64,000 nucleotides of DNA, taken from positions 1-64,000 of the forward strand of contig NW_017893433.1 in assembly GCF_001540865.1 (NCBI RefSeq). Direction: 5' to 3'. The notes under the pieces are model-generated. The model was not told the DNA's origin. It made no database searches and saw nothing but the letters and a program-made list of their open reading frames with translations. Both the position numbers and the translations under genes were made by a program. How positions within the stretch are numbered: position 1 is the first letter of the stretch; each line of letters starts with the position of its first letter. Shown here one piece after another: positions 25,476 to 37,285 of this stretch. This stretch comes from Ananas comosus. Its lineage: Eukaryota; Streptophyta; Magnoliopsida; Poales; Bromeliaceae.

Positions 25476-26786
25476 ATGCCACCGCGGCGTGCAACGAGAT
25501 CCACTCCGGCATCACCTTCTGGAGTGCCAGAGCAGTCCGGATCTAGCGAGGTTCAGGATTTGCGTGCTCAGGTGAGCGCGTTAGTCGAGGCTATGCAGAG
25601 ACAGGAGGAGCATATGAAGAGGCTGCAGGATTTAGTGTCGCGACAGGCGACAACAGCTGCACCTGGGAGTCAGGATGTACCTACAACTGAGGCGCCAGCG
25701 ATAGTGCCCCCTGCTCCGCCGACTGTTCCTCCTGTGGTTTCTGAGCCTTCTGTGTTAGATGCGGCCGCAGTAGAGGCCGAACATGAGCGATCACTAGCAG
25801 TACTGACGACGTTTATGCGGTTTAATCCGCCTACGTTTGATGGGAAAGAGGCAGATCCATGGGTAGTGGAGACGTGGCTTACATCGATGGAAGCATTATT
25901 TGAGGATATTTATACCCTGGAAAAAGACAATGTTCATTTGGCAGCACACTATTTCGAGAAGGATGCATAGATTTGGTGGCAAAAGGCTAAGAAGAATCGG
26001 GCTCCAAACCTGCCTCCAATTACCTGGGATGAGTTTCGGGAGCTATTGTTTTTGGAGTACTTCCTTGATAGTGATAGAAGAAAAATGAAAGAAGATTTCC
26101 GCAAGCTAAGACAGGGAAACCGTTCGGTGCGGGAGTATGAACGGGAGTTTACACATTTGGTAAATTATGTACCAGGCATGATTCACAGTGATCGAGATCG
26201 AGCAGAGTGCTTCGAGCGGGGGTTGCGACCTGAAATATTCAAGGTAATCAATGCTTTGAAGTTAAAGACTTTTGAGGAAGTCCTGGATCGAGCTCTTTGG
26301 GTAGAGCGCAGAAATGCGATTGCGCGTGATGAACGCAAATCGTTTGGCAGAGAAAGAAAAAGGGAGAAAGGAAAGAAGAGGACCACTAGTGGTGCTGGGG
26401 GACGGTCAAGCTCTAAACGGCCCTCTCGGTATCCACGAGGTCAGTCGAGATATCAGGGACCCTCGAGATGTGTGATTTGTGGCGGAAATCATCGACCCTC
26501 AACTTGTCCACAGCGTGAGGAAAAGTGTTTTAAGTATGGTCAGCCGGGACATATGATCCGCGAGTGCCCCAGAGGAGCATCATCTGCCCAGTCTATTGCT
26601 TCAGTTCAGGCACCCTCGAGGCAGCGTGCGGGTCTCCCACCCGCCATGTCAGCTAGACGTTCTTTTGTGCCGCGTCAATCCGAGACACCTCGACCTGCAC
26701 CGAGTGGTCGTGTATTTGCAGCCCAGGCAAAGGAGCCGGTAGTGGTCGATGACGTCGTGGCAGGTATTGTTTTAATTTATGGCATT
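25476..26786 (+). pseudogene. gag of element D
   Basis: It starts at ATG 25,476 (MPPRRATRSTP). Residues 20-60 hold a glutamine-rich likely coiled-coil (EVQDLRAQVSALVEAMQRQE), 60-100 a proline-rich linker, and about 110-240 the capsid domain (FNPPTFDGKEADPW, VREYEREFTHLVNYV). Then follow a basic segment and the zinc-knuckle region at about 26,470-26,570 (CVICGG, then CFKYGQPGHMIREC). The second knuckle cysteine is Tyr (TGT to TAT), so the knuckle cannot bind zinc normally. A TAG at 25,968 breaks the capsid domain, and a TGA at 26,787 lies just before the protease. The frame is otherwise continuous with pol. Confidence 0.9.
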
Positions 26787-28586
26787 TGATCTCGTGCATT
26801 ATTTGATACAGGTGCATCACATTCATTCATCAGTAGCTCATTTGCTAAGACGCATGATATTGAGATTTCGGATAGTGCTAATGCCTGGTGGGTTTATGCC
26901 CCTGAGCACACATTTAGTGTCCATGAGGAGTGTATGGCATGTCCAGTACAGGTGGGTGATTAGATTATGCCAGCAGATCTGTTAGTGCTAAACCGTATGA
27001 AAGGCTTTGATGTGATCCTCGGGATGGATTGGCTTTCAAAGTACTATGCCACGATTGATTGTGAAAGTAAAGTAATTACTTTTCGTGAACCCGGGCTAAA
27101 AGAAGTTGTGTATCGGGCATGCAAGAGTTCGCTCTTTGCGTTGACAGTATCGACGTTGAAAGCGAGGAAGTTGATTAGTAGTGGATGTGCGGCTTATTTG
27201 GCAACAGTTGTGGAAACTCAAAAGGAACTTCCAGCACTTGGAGATATTCTAGTAGTTCGAGAGTTTCCCGACGTATTTCCTGCAGAGTTACCGGAATTGC
27301 CACCGGACCGGGAGATTGAGTTCGTTATTGACTTAGTTCCCGGGACGGCACCAATTTCGAAGGCTCCGTACAGAATGGCACCAGCTGAGTTGAGGGAGCT
27401 AAAAGCTCAGTTGCAGGATTTGTTGGATAAGGGCTTTGCGAAGCCTAGTGTATCACCGTGGGGAGCTCCAGTGTTGTTTGTAAAGAAGAAAGACGGAACG
27501 CTTCAGCTTTGCGTTGACTATCGCGAACTGAACAAGGTCACAATTAAGAACAAATATCCGTTGCCACGAATTGATGACTTATTTGATCAGTTGCAAGGAT
27601 CACGGGTGTATTCGAAGATTGATCTCCAATCAGGTTACCACCAAGTGAAGATCAAGCCAGAGGATGTGCATAAGACAGCGTTTCGCACTCGTTATGGTCA
27701 TTACGAGTTCACAGTGATGCCGTTTGGGCTTACCAATGCCCCTGCAGCATTCATGGATCTAATGAATAGGATCTTCAAGCCACTGTTGGATCAGTGTGTC
27801 GTGATATTTATAGACGACATCTTGATCTTTTCTCGAAGCAATGAGGAGCACGATGAACACTTAAGAATGGTGATGCAAATTCTGCGGGAGAAACAATTGT
27901 ATGCCAAATTAAAGAAATGTGATTTCTTGCTGCGAGAGGGAGCGTTTTTGGGGCACGTGATTTCTGAGGGTGGTGTAGCTGTTGACCCGAAGAAAGTGGA
28001 GGCAATTAAAGATTGGCCTCGCTTGATGACTGTTGCGGAGATCCGTAGTTTCCTCGGACTTGGGGGGTATTATCGGCGGTTCATGGAGGGATTCGCGAAG
28101 ATTACTACTCCACTAACGCGCCTTACACACAAAGAAACTAAATATGTTTGGAGCGAAGAATGTGATCGTAGCTTTCGGGAGTTGAAAGAAAGGTTGACTT
28201 CGACTCCTATTCTCGCCTTGCCGATTACGGGGGAGAGTTTTGTGGTTTATAGTGACGCTTCCTACAGTGGACTTGGGTGTGTACTTATGCAGGGTGGTCG
28301 AGTTATCGCTTATGCGTCTCGCCAGTTGAAGAATTATGAAAAGAATTATCCTATCCATGATTTGGAATTGGCGGCGGTGATTTTCACATTGAAGTTGTGG
28401 AGACACTATCTTTATGGCGAGCACTGCGAGATATATACAGATCATAAGAGCCTGAAGTATTTATTCACCCAAAAAGAGTTGAATATGCGACAATGCCGGT
28501 GGTTAGAATTGTTAAAGGATTATGATGTTACAATTCTATACCACCCAGGGAAAGCTAATGTCGTAGCGGATGCATTGAGTAGGAAG
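26787..28586 (+). pseudogene. protease, reverse transcriptase and RNase H of element D
   Basis: Same frame as gag. Protease active site ALFDTGASHSFIS at about 26,797-26,838. A TAG at 26,961 follows, then 540 open codons (26,967-28,586). Reverse transcriptase about 27,310-27,900: [51 protein letters not shown], and the catalytic FIDD at about 27,807. RNase H about 28,245-28,586: [38 protein letters not shown]. Together they would copy the element RNA into DNA in the particle. It ends at TAA 28,587, after ADALSRK. Confidence 0.95.
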
Positions 28587-30152
28587 TAAGTTGAGAACTT
28601 GGCTATGGCGATCACACTTCAACCGTCGTTGTAGAATGAAATGCGGCGGTTTGATCTTGAGATAGTAGCTCCAGAGGTGCCAGCTATTCTTGCCGCTCTA
28701 GTTGTTCAACCGACCTTGTTGGAACAGATTAAAGATCGACAATCTTTAGATCCGTATTTCCAAAAGGTGCGGTGTGAGATTGAGAGCGGGCGTGGTGAGG
28801 ATTTTGCAGTAGGGTCAGACGGAGCACTTCGGTTTCGAAACTGTTTGTGCGTGCCCAAAGACGAGGAAGTTCAGAGGGCTATACTACAGGAGGCTCATTA
28901 GTCACCTTATAGTGTGCATCCAGGTGGTACTAAGATGTACAAGGATCTCAAAGTACATTATTGGTGGCCTGGGATGAAGAAAGATATTGGACAGTTTGTG
29001 GCGCAGTGTTTGACCTGTCAGTAAGTAAAAACTGAGCGTCGATTTCCTGCGGGAAAGTTACAGAGCTTACCTATTCCTGTCTGGAAGTGGGAGAATATTG
29101 CGTTGGATTTTATAGTTGGATTACCTCAATCGCATGCGGGACATGACATTATTTGGGTAATTGTTGATCGATTGACGAAATCGTCGCATTTTTTGTCGAT
29201 TCATACTACTTGGTTGGGGGACAAGTTAGCACAGGTGTACCTCAACGAGATTGTGAGATTACACGGAGTCCCGACGTCGATTGTATCTGATCGAGACCCG
29301 CGATTTACATCTCACTTTTGGAGGAGTTTGCAGGATGCTCTTGGCACACGTCTCGATTTTAGCACGGAGTTTCATCCTCAGACTGATGGACAGTCTGAGA
29401 GGAGGATTCAGATTTTGGAGGATATGCTACGAGCGTGTGTACTTGACTTCAGGGGTGGTTGGCATGATTTCTTAGCGATGGCCGAGTTCACCTATAATAA
29501 CAGTTATCAGGAAAGTATCGCTATGGCATCGTTTGAAGCCCTCTACGGGAGGAAATGTCGATCCCCTATTCATTGGAGTGTGGTAGGAGAAAGGATTGTG
29601 CTTGGTCCTGATGTGCTCCAAGAAGCGGAAGGAAAGGTACGCTTAGTCCGCCAAAGATTGTTGACGGCACAGTCACGGCAGCAAAGTTATGCCAATAAGC
29701 GCCGAAAGAACTTGGAGTTTGCGGTTGGCGATCGGGTATTCTTGAAGGTGTTGCCAATGCGCGGGATAAAGAGATTTGGGGTTCGAGGAAAGCTTAGTCC
29801 TCGATACATTGGACCCTACGAGATTTTGGAGCGAGTTGGAGCGGTAGCTTATAAATTGGCCTTACCGCCGAAATTCGAGGGAATACATAATGTATTTCAC
29901 ATTTCGAATCTTCGCAAGTATGTGCATCATCCTGGACATGTCCTGGAGTACGAGCCAGTGGATTTGCAAGAGAATATGACCTATGAAGAATATCCAGTAT
30001 GCATTCTAGATCGAGAGGTGCGAGAATTGCGAAATCGCGCAATTCCCTATGTGAAAGTGCAACGGAGCAATCATTTGAGACGAGAGGCTACTTGGGAGTT
30101 GGAAGAAGCTATGCGCGAATCCTATCCCCATCCATTAGATCTGGAGAGCTAA
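28587..30152 (+). pseudogene. integrase and chromodomain of element D
   Basis: It continues the same frame with stops at 28,587 (TAA), 28,632 (TAG), 28,899 (TAG) and 29,022 (TAA), then 350 codons to the natural end at 30,152. The integrase zinc-binding region is at 28,893-29,021 (H..H..C..C pattern, with a stop inside). Catalytic core: Asp in LDFIVGLP (about 29,106), Asp in VSDRDPRF (about 29,288), Glu in GQSERR (about 29,397). The tail (about 29,985-30,125: ILDREVRELRNR, EATWELEEAM) is the chromodomain-like module of Tekay/Del elements, presumed to guide insertion into heterochromatin. Confidence 0.93.
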
Positions 30153-30185
30153 GGTATGAATTAAGTTTCGAGGACAAAACTATTT

Positions 30186-30197
30186 AAGGAGGGGAGA
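30186..30197 (+). other. Polypurine tract of element D
   Basis: AAGGAGGGGAGA lies one base before the 3' LTR and is the usual primer for plus-strand synthesis. Confidence 0.85.
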
Positions 30198-30198
30198 T

Positions 30199-33100
30199 TG
30201 TAATATGTCGAAACCCGACTATATTGCTAATCTTGATCAAAATGACGCGTCCAAATTAAATTGGTAGTTTGGGCATAGAGTTTAGCATGTTTTGGAAGTG
30301 TTTGGATGAAATTGGAGTGAGCTGGATGTGAGAAACGGGCTGCCAAAGCTGTTGCTGCCAACAGGGACTGAATTGCGAAACTGCAGGGACTGAAATGTAA
30401 ACTGCAGGATTGTAATGCACTTTTGCTGAATTGAAGGGTTAAAGAGCAATTATTTGTCCTTATCACTTAAACCCAGGTGGCATACAACTGCCTACGTAAC
30501 AGGGCTTTCTTTTCTCTTCCTTTTCTTCATCTTTTTCCTTCCCTCTCTCTCTCTAAGCTGATGGAAACCGAGAGCTAAGGAAGGCAACAAATTGGTGCGT
30601 TGGAGGTTGATTGGAACTGCAGGGAAAGTTTTTGAAGCTGAAGGTAACCTGGGGGAGACATCTAATTAAGGTAGGTTGGCTGATACCTGAGTTTAATTGA
30701 GTAAGTTACCTTAGGGGTGTCCTAAATTCGGAAGTTTAATTAAGTTTGCTGCCCTGGATTTCGGGCTAATTTAAGCCACCAGGTTGAAGTTTTCAACTGA
30801 GAAAAAGTGGTCTAGCTGTTGGGGCTGAAGGAAAAACTGGTGGAATCCTCAATTAAGGTAAGTCGATTCCATACTTGATTAAAATTGAGCTAATTATCGT
30901 AGAGAAGAGTTATATAAAGATTTTATTGCTGCCAGGATTTGTAATTTAGTGAATTGATGGGCAAACTTGAATTTCGAGCATGTAGAAGCTGCGAGTAATC
31001 AGGTAGGTCATTGAATTGAAGTGAAGCGAACTCAATATCTGAGTTTGGTCGACCTAAATTCCTTAAAGCTAATCTACATGAATATTCATGCTGCTAGAGC
31101 TGAAGTTCGGACTTGTTGGAGTTGACGAATTAAGAAATTCAAATCAGGAAGTCGAGACTTGAGGTAAGTAACTTCAATTCCAACTGAGAGTTAATTAATA
31201 CCTGCATAACGATTGGACCTAAAGCATTAGAATTGGTATTAATAGGTAGAGAAGTCCTAAGCGGTGGCTGCTGCCTAGGTGGTGCAGGACTTGGGCACCC
31301 CAAGTTGAAAAAGCCTTAGTGGAGCTTCTTTAGTAATTCAAGCTGCAACAAATCTGGTGGAGCCTGGAATTTAGGTGAGATGGATACTTATTTCCTGAGT
31401 TAAGTGGTCTGGAATTACTTTAAAAGAGTGTGAACAAAACAAGTATTTGTTTTATACTTGTAATAAGCTGTGAACGAGAAGGTGAGGTGCTGAAATTTCA
31501 GCACTATGCAGAATTCAGCATGGTGCAGAATTCATTGTGAGCTAAAAACAGGCCAATTGAACAATGAATTGAGATAATTCTAATTAAATCTTGATTAAGG
31601 TTCAGTTAATGGTTATAGAAGATGCTAATTAGAAGCTCTATGGGTAATTGAACTAAGGAAAACTCAAATCGACATTGGTGGATTTCTAACTTGGACTCTA
31701 TAGATCAGCTAACACTATGCATAATATATACATATAAATATATATGTGCATAGTGTTAAAAGAGAAGATGGATTTGAGATAGTTCAAATATAGAATCAGA
31801 GTAAGAAGAACTGTTGTGGAAAGATGAAATTAGAAGGTTATTAAAGCTTCTAGTTACTATCAAGCTTATAGAATGGACTATATGTAAATGTATATTACCA
31901 TTATACATACACATTGGGGTAAAATGCAAGTTTTCTTAAAATGTAAATATGACTCTAGTTTAATCCCTTTTATTCTTATATGAATGAAGGTTAAACGTGC
32001 TCAGAAGTTCGAATTGACATTTCGACGATCCTACGACGCGCTATTTAAGAAACGCTTCGTTCTAGCTCTAATTGCACCGCGTCGCGAGAGCTCGTTGTCG
32101 ACGCGTTTCGAGACGTTGAGCTGTGTTGATTGGCATCCCTACAGATGGGTGGTGCTATCCGAAGTCATCGAATCCCTCTTTATGTCTATGTTGCCTTCTT
32201 GAGCATATCTGTATATGAGTAAAATAATATTCATGCATTATAGGGTAAATGGCATTATCTGTTTATGAAATGAATGATTGAGCAAATCTCAGTATTAAGA
32301 ACATGTGAACCATAGCGTGTGGACCTAGAACTCTATGAATGTGTGAATTTTACTGTGGACTATAACAATAGTAAATTTGGTGACATTATGACTAGAAGTA
32401 TTGGTTAGCATCAATATTGGAAATGTAAAACTAGCATAAAGAGCTAGTTAAAAATAAAATTGTGGCATCGTCAGCTATTGAATCCTCTAAGGGAGGATTG
32501 GATCATACTCACCTATTCTGTTTTGGCTTGGCGGTTATCGCTCCCCCCAAGCAGTGCACTCCGGACTGTGTCATTAACTGGGTTGATCGTATAAGCCTTC
32601 CCAGTAGACGATCCTGTCGGGAAGCAGCTTAGGTCCCAATACTTAGGGATTGCGTTGGTGAGTTGTAGTTAACCAATGGTTAACTCAGATGAATGGGTAA
32701 TGTTCATTAATAGCATGCATGCATATTTATCAGTTGTTATATATTGTTCATTTCAGTTTTGTACAGGCATTGTAGTAGTTACATGTTTTAGTTGGTTACT
32801 ATCTGTACCTTTTCTTGCCTACATATGCCTGAATAGACCTAGTGGGTGAGTCGGCGAGGTCAGCGGCCAAACCCACTGAGAACTTTTAGTAGTTCTCACA
32901 CCACTAACCATACAGGTTCCAGCGCGAGCGGTGTGGCCGAGGATCGCGGCAAGAGCCCAGCATCTTAGCTAGCAGACACCCGAGTTTAGTTGGATACCAT
33001 TTTGGGTTTCATGTTGTACATAATGATAAACAGAGAGACATGTAAATGTATTTGTAAATGAGCTGGTAAACGATGTAAATAACTAAATGTTTCAGTTTTT

Positions 33101-33340
33101 ATGGTTTAGTTTAAAATTTTGAAAATACAGTGAATGCATATTTAGTTAGTTTACTATAACTTGTTCCTGTTGCTTGCCCTCGTGTAAGCCATGTATATTA
33201 AAATGTTATCCTCGGAACTGTTTATTTCTTTATACATGTACTTGTTGTTGTTAAGCCTTGGGCGGACAGGAGAAGTGCTGTCTGTTCGGCGTCTGTGTAC
33301 GGGCCCGGATTGACAAAATTGGGAATAGCGGGACGTGACA
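30199..33340 (+). repeat. 3' LTR of element D, 3,142 bp
   Basis: It starts TGTAATATG and ends GGACGTGACA. It contains a strong hairpin (31,711-31,757), the GCATC site (32,408) at which element C entered the 5' LTR, and the conserved motif at 33,264-33,284. Confidence 0.93.
31711..31757. repeat. Hairpin inside D LTR
   Basis: AACACTATGCA and its reverse complement TGCATAGTGTT flank 25 bp of alternating A and T. This could extrude as a cruciform, or it could be a tiny nested inverted-repeat element. Confidence 0.7.
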
Positions 33341-33341
33341 T

Positions 33342-33536
33342 GAGGCATGCATGCAAAGAGTGCACGGGATGCCGGGGTTAAGTAAGGAACAAATCTTGGC
33401 AGCCGCTGATGCGTTGAAGGAAGATAAGAATCGCCAACTTTTTATGACTATGAATGACGACTTAGCATTAATGTGGGTCGAGTGTCAACTTACACATCAA
33501 AATTTGTTGTATAAGCAGATCTTTCCAGGGCTCTAA
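33342..33536 (+). pseudogene. C-terminal fragment, MYB/SANT-like protein (possible Harbinger ORF1)
   Basis: A 64-codon open stretch ends at TAA 33,536 and reads GMPGLSKEQILAAADAL, FMTMNDDLALMWVE. This pattern (two short helices, then a D-L-WV segment near the end) resembles the tail of plant Myb/SANT-like proteins that accompany PIF/Harbinger transposases. The upstream part was removed by, or lies beyond, element D, which ends one base earlier. The match is from memory and the DNA-binding part is absent, so the assignment is tentative. An ordinary host MYB-like gene is an alternative. Confidence 0.35.
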
Positions 33537-33743
33537 ACCAACGGCGTAATGGTAGTCGTTGTTTGTCAGTTCCTGAGCTATATTGCTTGGGTTACTGGTT
33601 TATTTTGTATGTTGCTTGCGTTTCTATTTTCACTCGTTTTAGCTTTGCATATATGCTTGATGTTTGGAACAATGTTGTAATGCAGGGTGGATGTTTGTTA
33701 TTTCGATCTATATTTGTATGTGTGATATGTAATAGACCAATGA
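33537..33743 (+). other. AT-rich 3' flank of the MYB-like fragment
   Basis: T- and G-rich sequence with no convincing coding potential, resembling a 3' untranslated region. It is cut at 33,743 by the family E LTR and resumes at 39,498. Confidence 0.3.
33739..33743. repeat. Left target-site duplication of family E solo LTR (AATGA)
   Basis: AATGA precedes TGTAAGG; its copy is at 39,493-39,497. Confidence 0.85.
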
Positions 33744-34278
33744 TGTAAGGAAGTGAATTCTCGAAACTCGAGGATTAGACTTCGTTTAGAATCGACTAGT
33801 TGTCGAGTGTGTAGGCTTCGGAAAGTCCGAAGGTGATTAAAATACATGAAGTGCATTAAGGAAGGGTCCACAAGAGCAGCAGTGCAAAATCTGCACTGGA
33901 GCAGAATTGCTCTCGGGGACCGGTCCCTGGCAGGGAAGGACCGGTCCCATCAGGCTGGGCTTGCGGGGATCCATGATGCAACCGGTCCCTGGCAGGGGAG
34001 GACCAGTCCCCGAACGTTAACCCAGCGAGAAAGGCCGAAATTTGGCTAAGTTCCGAAAAATCCAACTCTCGGAAATCGGTCTCTCGGACAAGGACCGGTC
34101 TCCCGGGGACCGGTCTCTCAGGCAAGGACCAGTTCCCGAACGCGAAACTCCCTCTGCCCGAGATGGAAGGCTCTCGGGGACCGCTCTCCCCGACCTAGGA
34201 CCGGTCCCGCACTGCGAAAATGCCCAGTGAGGGCTGCTGCAGATGATGGAAAGTTGAGGGGGCTATCTGCAAAGTGGC

Positions 34279-34287
34279 CTATATGAG
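34279..34287 (+). promoter_or_regulatory. Likely TATA box of family E LTR
   Basis: CTATATGAG followed by CT-rich leader sequence, in the same relative place as in element C. Confidence 0.45.
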
Positions 34288-35243
34288 AGGTGGGGGACCC
34301 CTCTCTCCCTCTCATTTGCTCTCTCCCTCTTACACTCTTTCCCTCTCTCTCTCTAGAACGAAAGGAAAAAGAAGAAGAGAAGGAGAAGAAAAGAAGGAAG
34401 AAAAAGAAGAAGAAAAGGAAGGAGAAGACTAAGAAGAAGAAGATCGTCTTCTTCTCTCTCTCCCTCAAGCTTGGAGCTTTGTATAGAGGTAAGCTCTAAA
34501 CCCTCTAATGGTATTTCTAGGGTTTGGGGTTTTTGTTGTTTAGAGATGGTTCGAATGGAACCTAGAGGAGATAAATAAATAGTTATAGCAGCGGATTCGA
34601 AGCTCGAACCATAGATTTCTCCCTCGTTGCCATTCTAGGGCACGTTTTGGGATTTTTGGAAATGTGGGGTCTTGATCTATTTCGATGGGTTGTAAACCTA
34701 ATTGCTAGGTCTCGGAACGCGTCGGCGAAGACGGTTCGTCGATACGACGAGCGGGTGCGAAGATATCGCCGAATCAAGCGCTTAAGTGTTCGAATCGACC
34801 CGAGGAGTCGAAGCGCCGACCAAGGACTGCGAAGTCAAGTTTTCTACCATCGCGGCACTACTAAGAGGTGGGTGGTGACCATCCCGAAGCAATCGGGCTC
34901 CCTCTTATGTCTTAGTATTTTAAGACCTTGCATCTTGTATTCACATGCATTATAGGATAGTGGTGCATTGCCTTTCCTTATGTTTTCCTAGCTGATATCA
35001 GATTATGCATTAATTATTGGGTATAGGGGATTGATGAGGATTGGGTTGAGACTTGTAATCCTATAGTGCAGAAATGAAAGAATGACGTAATGGTTGAAAC
35101 AAAAGAACGAGTAGCATCTAGTTGTTAGTAAACAAAAGAACGAGTGGCGTCTAGTTGTTAGTAAACAAAGAACGAGTGGTATGTGTGAGTTGTAGCGTAT
35201 ATGAAACCCATTGATTATGGTGATAGTAACCCTAGAGGATAAG

Positions 35244-35248
35244 GTACC
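35244..35248. repeat. Left target-site duplication of second family B solo LTR (GTACC)
   Basis: GTACC precedes the LTR start; it is repeated at 38,505-38,509. Confidence 0.9.
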
Positions 35249-37146
35249 TGTAAGGTACCGGACTTCTAAAATTATGAAGTTACGGTGTACATTTGGTTTG
35301 AAAGCCATTTGAATGATTCCGGTGGGTTGCAGTGGAATGTAATATACCGGATTTTAAATATAAAAATAAAAATAAATAAAAATAGTGTGAGATACTATTT
35401 TTATTGGATTTAGAAGAGTAAAATATAAGTCAGAAGTGACTTGTGCTGAAATCGGAATGAAAACAGAAGATCTAGAATTTTCTGTTGGAAACGGGACAGA
35501 TAAATAGGCAGAAAATGCACAGTCTCAGAAAATTATGAAAATTGGAGGATAAGCCAGAAATATTTTTATGAGGCTAGATTTAAGGTTTCATATTTTTCTG
35601 ACACCCGTAGAGTGAGAAATAAAATCCGAAAGCTATCTGATAAAGATTGCAGTTCGGTACAGTTTTCAGTGACCAAACGGGGTCGAAACTGAACCAGTGA
35701 TCGTCAGCTTGTTAAGTTAAGTAAAACCGAACATGACTGTCAAGTTTGAGCTCAAACGGAGATTCAGGGAGCTCCGGCGAAAGTTATCAGATTTTAAGCT
35801 GCCTGGAGGTGAATAGTGTTGGGGTGTAATTAAATAGAAGCATGATGCTTCTTCTTCCTCCTTCAGCCGTGCACACCCACACACACCTCACGCACACATG
35901 GAGAGAGGAGAGAAACTCTCCTTTCTCTCTCTAGAGATCTCTCTCATTTCTCTATATCTCTCGCTCAAATTCGCGGGGTTGGTGGAGAATATGCTTGCGA
36001 ACGCGTTGGAGGCGACGGATTGAGCTTTCGTGCGCCCGTTGGAGCGGTGTGTTGTCGTCGCGGCGTTCACATTGAGGTAAGCTTTTAGGATTTGGCTTAA
36101 TCCTTAGCTTTAAGTATTCTAATAGCCTCTAATGAGCTTTGTTAGCATGTTGATCCATTTAATTTTGGATTATTTTGAGGTTAATTGCATATTAGGGCTC
36201 CGAATGGGGTTTTGTAAAATATGAGGGTTTGATCTAATTTGACCCTTCGTAAACCTAATTGCTAGGTAACGAAACGCGTTGGCGAAGACGGTTCGGCAAT
36301 CCGACGAGCCGTTACAAAGTTATTAAAGAAATGGACGTTTAGGCTTCGGGTCCGCCGGGAGGGCCGAGGCGACATCGTAAATTCATGAAAATGGATTTGA
36401 AGCATCGTGGCACATAACCGAAGACCTTTAATTTTCGGATCGTGAATTGGAGGCCGTTCGGGTGGTCGCGTGAGAGATCGGGCCAAACCGGGTGCCGGGT
36501 GCCGCGGGAGGCCGATTGCAAGTGTCGACAAGCAATCGGAATGCGAAATGAGGTGGGTTGTGCTTACCGAAGCGACTAGGTCGCCCTTTATGTTTAAGAA
36601 ACATACGAATTCACATTGATGCATATAGTTGTATTGGTAGGCTTACATGATAATATGAATGCTTGAAACATATTATGTAGTTGATATTACCTACCAATGA
36701 GATGAAATGTATAATGAATTAAATGCTAAAAGAATGCATGAGATGCTAAGTATAGACTACTTTGGATGATGATTATATGTATGTTGACATATCATGTGAT
36801 GCTAGTAATATATGTGCATGATGACATGTTGTGAATTAACATATTGTGGATTATGTTAAATAGAAACATATACATGATGACATATATTGCATATGATAGA
36901 AGAATTATACATGTTGCCATATTGTGGAACATAGTGGATGAATTATGCATGTTGAACTTGGTCGATTAGAGAAATTGACATTGGAAAACAAGAACACATC
37001 GAGTGGCATTAATGTAGTGTATTTGACACTAGAGGTTTGAGAACCTAGGGATAGGTGAATCCCTTAGAAAATGCCTTGTGGATAAAGAACTTAGTAAACC
37101 TAAGTACCCTCACATGGAGAGGTTGTCGATGAGTTATTGAGACATT

Positions 37147-37285
37147 GACTCTAGTTGTAGAGCATCCTCACTTGGAGAGGATTTGATTGGGTCGTTGACT
37201 CTAGTTGTAGAGCATCCTCACTTGGAGAGGATTTGATTGGGTTGTGGACCCTAGTTGTAGAGTATCCTCACTTGGAGAGGATAGA
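37147..37285 (+). repeat. 50-bp minisatellite in family B LTR
   Basis: Nearly three units of 50 bp, each holding CTAGTTGTAGAG and CCTCACTTGGAGAGGAT. A degenerate further unit lies upstream from about 37,097. The repeat falls in the part absent from the other family B copy. Confidence 0.85.

Larger units (their letters stand above)
24236..33340 (+). mobile_element. Ty3/gypsy chromovirus (Tekay/Del type), element D
   Basis: The best-preserved element in the window: 5' LTR remnant, primer site, gag-pol in a single frame (25,476-30,152), polypurine tract, and a 3.14-kb 3' LTR. The 5' LTR was cut by the insertion of element C; its first ~2.2 kb are not visible. The base after the 3' LTR is 33,341 (TGAGG). 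The C-terminal chromodomain-like tail and the long LTRs fit the Tekay/Del lineage. The coding region has seven nonsense codons but no frameshift. Confidence 0.93.
33744..35248 (+). repeat. Family E (C-related) solo LTR, left part
   Basis: It starts TGTAAGGAAG. It contains a dense cluster of ACCGGTC/GGACCGGTCC palindromes (33,905-34,205), a TATA-like box (34,279), a CT-rich then GA-rich leader (34,300-34,445), and the segment ACCTAATTGCTAGGT (34,694-34,708) shared with family B. It is split at GTACC by the inserted family B LTR. Total length without the insert is about 2.49 kb, close to the 2.55-kb LTR of element C. Confidence 0.9.

Noticed and set aside
33563..33748. Hydrophobic 61-codon frame after the MYB-like fragment
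   Set aside because: T-rich 3' flank sequence translated by chance; it runs into the family E LTR start.
33846..34230. Repetitive open frames (DRS..GP.. repeats) in family E LTR
   Set aside because: Created by the ACCGGTC palindrome array, readable in several frames on both strands; a nucleotide-level repeat, not a protein.
37147..37285. CRISPR-like direct repeats
   Set aside because: Contiguous 50-bp minisatellite units without unique spacers, within a plant LTR.
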